Shown in pieces: positions 60,581-64,000 of a stretch of DNA of 64,000 bases. The DNA is from Clostridiales bacterium (GTDB taxonomy: Bacteria; Bacillota; Clostridia; Oscillospirales; Oscillospiraceae), in contig JAAXZS010000082.1 of the NCBI GenBank assembly GCA_012719745.1, positions 1 to 64,000 of the forward strand, given 5' to 3'. Below the pieces are notes generated by a model. That model saw nothing but the letters and a program-made list of their open reading frames with translations. It was not told the origin of the DNA and ran no database searches. The first letter of the stretch is position 1. Every line of letters starts with the position of its first letter. Position numbers and translations under genes: made by a program.

Positions 60581-61495
60581 CTATTTTTCCGGATCGGCAA
60601 TTAGCCTATTCTTGATTTTACCCAGCCGCGCGAACAGCGCCATTGCGCACAGAATCAAGCCTGCCATACCAATGAGACCGGTCGGATTTGGCCCCAGCAA
60701 GCTATTCTCCTGCCGCAAAGAGAGAAAGACCGGAATTTCACCGATGATATTGACGACACCGTGGACAATGGCTGCGAACATTGCGTTACCGCTGACCGCA
60801 GTCACATAACAGCAGATTACTCCAACCGCCAGACACATCAGCATCATCATCGCCATATTGCTCCATGGTGTGCCTGGGTTCGCGGCGCTGTAATTAAAGC
60901 CAAAGTAGATCAGCGGCAGATGCGCAATTCCCCACAAAAAGCTATTGAGAAGAACTGCCTTATGTATGCCAAACCGCTTGATTTGCCGGGGGAGCAGGTA
61001 TTCGCGCCAGCCGATCTCCTCGCAAAGCTCCAATAACTGAATTGGGATAAAGATTGCCGAGATTGCGGCAGCAGCCGCCCAAAAAACAATCGGTGTATGT
61101 ACTGCCATCACGCCGCTGCCGGAAACGCCGGTCAGCGCGGTAAGCGCGCCGTAGTCGAATACGCCGCTGTACTTTTCCGGGAATATAGCAAAATACATGA
61201 CCGCCCCCAGGGCAATCAGGAGACCAGGGCCAAAGGCGCAAAATGCCCAAAGACCAGGACGCTTCCAAACACGCAGAGAAAAATTCCACCGCCCCTTATC
61301 GTGCGTAATTCGGCGCGCGGCAAGCGCGGCCAGGATGGGAACAGCGGTAAATACTTTCTGCAAAAAGCCATACACAGGGTTCCCGGTTTCGTTTTTTGTG
61401 AGCAAAGCAGCGCCCCCCAGCCCGAAACATACGGCATAGACCAGCAGCAGGTAAAGCCTGCTCTGCTTTCGGCAGTCATGATTCATATCGTTCAT
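60581..61495 (-). CDS. CPBP-family intramembrane protease
   Basis: 304 residues, about eight membrane helices. Conserved EEIGWREYLLPRQIK, FLWGIAHLPLIYFG and AIVHGVVNIIGE are the three CPBP motifs with catalytic Glu and His. May process peptides or act as immunity protein. ATG at 61495 (GAGGG upstream) lies five bases after the YjdF stop. Confidence 0.9.
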   Translation of the reverse strand: MNDMNHDCRKQSRLYLLLVYAVCFGLGGAALLTKNETGNPVYGFLQKVFTAVPILAALAARRITHDKGRWNFSLRVWKRPGLWAFCAFGPGLLIALGAVMYFAIFPEKYSGVFDYGALTALTGVSGSGVMAVHTPIVFWAAAAAISAIFIPIQLLELCEEIGWREYLLPRQIKRFGIHKAVLLNSFLWGIAHLPLIYFGFNYSAANPGTPWSNMAMMMLMCLAVGVICCYVTAVSGNAMFAAIVHGVVNIIGEIPVFLSLRQENSLLGPNPTGLIGMAGLILCAMALFARLGKIKNRLIADPEK

Positions 61496-61499
61496 ATGT

Positions 61500-61916
61500 T
61501 TAATGCCCTCTGTGTTTTTCTTTGCGCTTTTCTTCCCGCAGTTCAAATTGCCGCTGCTTTTCTTCTTCCCGCTCACGGCTGCGAGTTTTTCGCTCGATTT
61601 TACCTTGCTCCTGCTGAATCTTAAGTGCCTGCTGTGCCTTGGTGCCAATCTCCGCATGATCGAGCTGTTTTGCGATGATACGCTTCATGCGCTTGGGATT
61701 TACATGCTTTTCAACCGCGGCAGCCATTTCAACGGATGGGCTGAATTTAAGTGCACTCCAATTTTTCAGCAAAAAGTCGTAAACCTCGTAATCTTTGGGC
61801 TCTGCTCCAAAAGTGATTTTGCAGACTTCATAGCGGCCATAGCTTTCACGCTCATAGAGGCCAATCCAAAAGGGCGCTTCAAATAATATTGTCAGAGAAG
61901 AAGCAGACGTGTTCAT
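61500..61916 (-). CDS. yjdF: YjdF family protein, second copy
   Basis: 138 residues. ILFEAPFWIGLYERESYGRY, TFGAEPKDYEVYDFLLKNW and C-terminal KRKEKHRGH match the copy at 37330. The DNA in front of it does not show the riboswitch pattern of that copy. Overlaps closely with the CPBP gene. Confidence 0.92.
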   Translation of the reverse strand: MNTSASSLTILFEAPFWIGLYERESYGRYEVCKITFGAEPKDYEVYDFLLKNWSALKFSPSVEMAAAVEKHVNPKRMKRIIAKQLDHAEIGTKAQQALKIQQEQGKIERKTRSREREEEKQRQFELREEKRKEKHRGH

Positions 61917-62108
61917 CGTATTATTCTCAACCCCTTATGGATATGTAGGAAAACAATCTCCCTTCACATTAACGCTCTCTGGAGCAGGCCAGGCCGGGCC
62001 GGAATTTTTAGCAGTTCACAGCAATGCGCCGTTTACTTTTTTCTCGCATTTCTCGTGACAATTCCCAAAAGGCAGCACGCACAAATTGCAATCCATATCG
62101 CCATCCCA

Positions 62109-63179
62109 TCATCTCCCAACTGTGGTTTGGCAGCCAAATGACCCATTTCGGGGTTCCTCTTTTGAAATCCCCCATGAGAGCCTCGTATCCTCTTTGAACC
62201 TTGCTTTAGACGGGTTGCCTTCGGCACAATAAATCTTCAACGCGCTCACATCATATAAAGCAGACCAAAGGGTATCGAAGTTCATTTCCTTCTCATATTG
62301 ACAGATAAAGCCCATCTTGCCGCTCAAGAGCCTCTTTGCCCATACCGCGTCCTTGTTCGATTCGGGAGACGCAAGGGCAGCTTGAACCGTTTCGTATCTG
62401 TCACAGGAGCGATACCAGTTGACTTCCGGGTTCGCGTGCTCAGCCTGCATTGCCTCGCTCACAAAATGATTGGCGGATACAAGCCACGTTTTTCCGCTTT
62501 GCAGCCTGCGTACAACGATCTTTTGCGGGCTGGATTCCACCACCGCCATATCACCGCTTTGATCAGCGAGAATGATATTCTGAGTCGTCGCAATAGGGAG
62601 GCGGTCAATTCTATCGACCGCCTCCTTGACACTGCGGCAGCTTTCCAGCACATGGCGGACGATCATGCCGGTATTCAGCCCCGGCTTATAGGTTTTTGAC
62701 ATCAAAAAATTGATTCCAACCGCAAGACCATGTTCGTTCATGCCATCTTCCATCTGAACAAAAGAAGTGCTGTGGCCTAAAAAAATGTAGCAGTTATCCG
62801 GGCGATAGAGAATGCTCTCGCAGGTATCTTTCAGTTCCGGAAACATATCGCTGTTGCGCGCCAGATAGGTGGAACCGGAAGCTATATAGCAAAAGCAGGT
62901 GCAGCCGTGGACATCACCATGCCCGTACATGGTCAGCAGCCACACGGACAAATCTTCATAAGAGACCATCAGTCCCTCGGCTAATCCTTTGATCTCCTGA
63001 CACAGCTCCGGAACAACCGCCTCGCAGACGGAGAGGCAGGCAATGCCAAAATCTCTTTGCTTCCGGCTCAGCTGAAGCACGGAAGAAAAATCCTGCCCGC
63101 CTTTTCGTAAAAGCTCTCCATAATGAAGCCCCATTTCATAGTGACTGCCTTTTAATCTTGGATGATACATTTTTATCAT
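62109..63179 (-). CDS. C45-family autoproteolytic acyltransferase/hydrolase-like
   Basis: 356 residues. Ntn-hydrolase with likely nucleophile Cys in YGHGDVHGCTCFCYI (the Cys after Gly becomes N-terminal after self-cleavage). ARNSDMFPELKDT, DGMNEHGLAVGINFL and SSPQKIVVRRL follow, as in isopenicillin N acyltransferase-like and choloylglycine-hydrolase-like proteins. May hydrolyse amides of bile acid or peptide type; not decidable. Start 63179 chosen; a TTG at 63194 also lies in frame. Confidence 0.82.
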   Translation of the reverse strand: MIKMYHPRLKGSHYEMGLHYGELLRKGGQDFSSVLQLSRKQRDFGIACLSVCEAVVPELCQEIKGLAEGLMVSYEDLSVWLLTMYGHGDVHGCTCFCYIASGSTYLARNSDMFPELKDTCESILYRPDNCYIFLGHSTSFVQMEDGMNEHGLAVGINFLMSKTYKPGLNTGMIVRHVLESCRSVKEAVDRIDRLPIATTQNIILADQSGDMAVVESSPQKIVVRRLQSGKTWLVSANHFVSEAMQAEHANPEVNWYRSCDRYETVQAALASPESNKDAVWAKRLLSGKMGFICQYEKEMNFDTLWSALYDVSALKIYCAEGNPSKARFKEDTRLSWGISKEEPRNGSFGCQTTVGR

Positions 63180-63194
63180 CTTCCCTTCTATCAA

Positions 63195-63522
63195 CGTGCC
63201 TGATCATATTCACAGTAGTCAGACTGCCTGCTTTCAGTTTTCTTTATGTGCTGTAATCACCGTATAGCTTCTTGCATTAACCGTTATTAAATCCTTATTT
63301 ATGTATATATCAGTTCTTACCAGTTTAAATTATTTGCGCATCTGACATCATGATTTTTGTTTTACACCATTTAATTACATTTTCTGTGGATAATGATAAA
63401 TTTTGTTTTATCCGTTTACTGTCCAATTCTGTAGTATGCAGCTTGCCTATATTGTTCAGCAAAGAAGCCATTGGTTTTCAGATTCCATGATTCCTTACCT
63501 TTCCTTTCTGTATCGTTATCTG
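63195..63522. other. Intergenic stretch without visible gene
   Basis: AT-rich DNA between the C45-type gene and the TetR gene. Contains no frame with coding character; probable promoter for the left gene. Confidence 0.5.
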
Positions 63523-64000
63523 CTATTTCACATTCACCTGTTTTGGCGGTATCCCGTATACGGAAGTAAGTGCCAGAAATTCTCTATGGAACGCTGCTGC
63601 CAAATCATCTATGCTGATTTCAAGACTGCCTTTATTGACCATTACAGCAATGCCAAAGGAATAAAATGTCATGTCCCTGTGGAACTGACAGGCAATTTCC
63701 TCCGAATAGCCATAATCCTCCTGTATGACACGGATGATCTGTGGTATATGAATATCGTCCTGTTGCTTCCCGTTTTCTCCTTCCTCCAGATACAAAAAGC
63801 GAAAAAGCTGTTTCTCTTCTTTTGCGAACCGTACAAGGCCCATCCCATAAGAGCAGTAGCGTGACCATTGGATATTCTGTTCTTTCATACTCTCCTTAAC
63901 ACGACTTGAGTGTTCCTGTATTGCCCGTTTGGTCAGCTCATTTTTCAGCTCGTCCATATTTTTAAAAGACAGATAAATGGGCTGCGTTGAACACCCCAGC
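63523..64000 (-). CDS. TetR/AcrR-family regulator, 5' end beyond the window
   Basis: At the window edge the frame reads LGCSTQPIYLSFKNMDELKN, the recognition-helix end of a TetR HTH. The ligand-binding domain follows (RYCSYGMGLVRFAKEEKQLF, CQFHRDMTFYSFGIAVMVNK) to the stop at 63523. The frame is open to the last base, so the start lies outside; internal ATG at 63957 is not the true start. Confidence 0.85.
   Translation of the reverse strand, partial: LGCSTQPIYLSFKNMDELKNELTKRAIQEHSSRVKESMKEQNIQWSRYCSYGMGLVRFAKEEKQLFRFLYLEEGENGKQQDDIHIPQIIRVIQEDYGYSEEIACQFHRDMTFYSFGIAVMVNKGSLEISIDDLAAAFHREFLALTSVYGIPPKQVNVK

Noticed and set aside
1..64000. CRISPR array or prophage
   Set aside because: No regularly spaced repeats, and no capsid, terminase, portal or tail genes were seen.

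Overview
The window looks like a chromosomal piece of a gut-type Clostridia (Firmicutes; probably Oscillospiraceae-like). The evidence is strong AGGAGG-type ribosome sites, tRNAs with encoded CCA, moderate-to-high GC, and protein families such as YitT, EFR1 ferredoxins, YjdF, CPBP proteases and a Tn4451-type mobilizable element. The taxon is inferred from gene content. No rRNA, CRISPR array or prophage structural gene was seen.

Layout. (1) 1-6.0 kb: a minus-strand surface-polysaccharide operon with a polyprenyl-phosphate sugar transferase, three glycosyltransferases, rfbD and a decayed rfbC. (2) 6-14.7 kb: ordinary chromosomal genes, namely a GH36 alpha-galactosidase, family III CoA-transferase, small membrane proteins, a MerR regulator, a nitrilase and a secreted amidase-like protein. 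(3) 14.97-27.19 kb: an integrated mobilizable element of about 12.2 kb. It has split a host tRNA-Thr(CGU) gene at the variable-loop/T-stem boundary. The 3' half lies at the left end and the 5' half, with the host promoter, at the right end. The element carries a serine recombinase, relaxase, MobC, a RepA-like ATPase, a type I methylase with a rearranged specificity subunit, RhuM, a phosphoesterase, and a complete tRNA-Thr(CGU) just inside its right end that can replace the broken one. (4) 27.4-31.6 kb: MsrAB, a TIGR04076 protein, an EFR1 ferredoxin and an ECF sigma/anti-sigma pair.

(5) 31.8-46.6 kb: a patchwork of small xenobiotic-response genes. These include AraC/GyrI regulators, GyrI-like proteins, an alpha/beta hydrolase, a Vat/CatB acetyltransferase, YjdF behind a probable yjdF riboswitch, GNATs, peptide deformylase and a LysE exporter. 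Many genes here are broken. Two direct-repeat copies of a tRNA-Pro 3' end flank the 43.2-46.9 kb segment. (6) 47.3-53.4 kb: a defence-island-like stretch with an AAA ATPase plus TOPRIM-like gene pair, an IS3-family insertion, a Fic protein whose last codons were replaced by the IS end, an AAA/DUF4143 ATPase behind tandem palindromes, and remnants of an AbiE toxin-antitoxin pair. (7) 53.4-64 kb: a cysteine hydrolase, an ABC exporter, a second set of GyrI/hydrolase/CAT/YjdF paralogues, a CPBP protease, a C45-type hydrolase and a TetR regulator cut by the window end.

The most notable point is the element that breaks an essential-type tRNA gene and supplies its own copy downstream of the retained host promoter. 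Second are a complete gene nested inside the relaxase gene, the HsdS-HsdR tail fusion, and the ATPase/TOPRIM pair.
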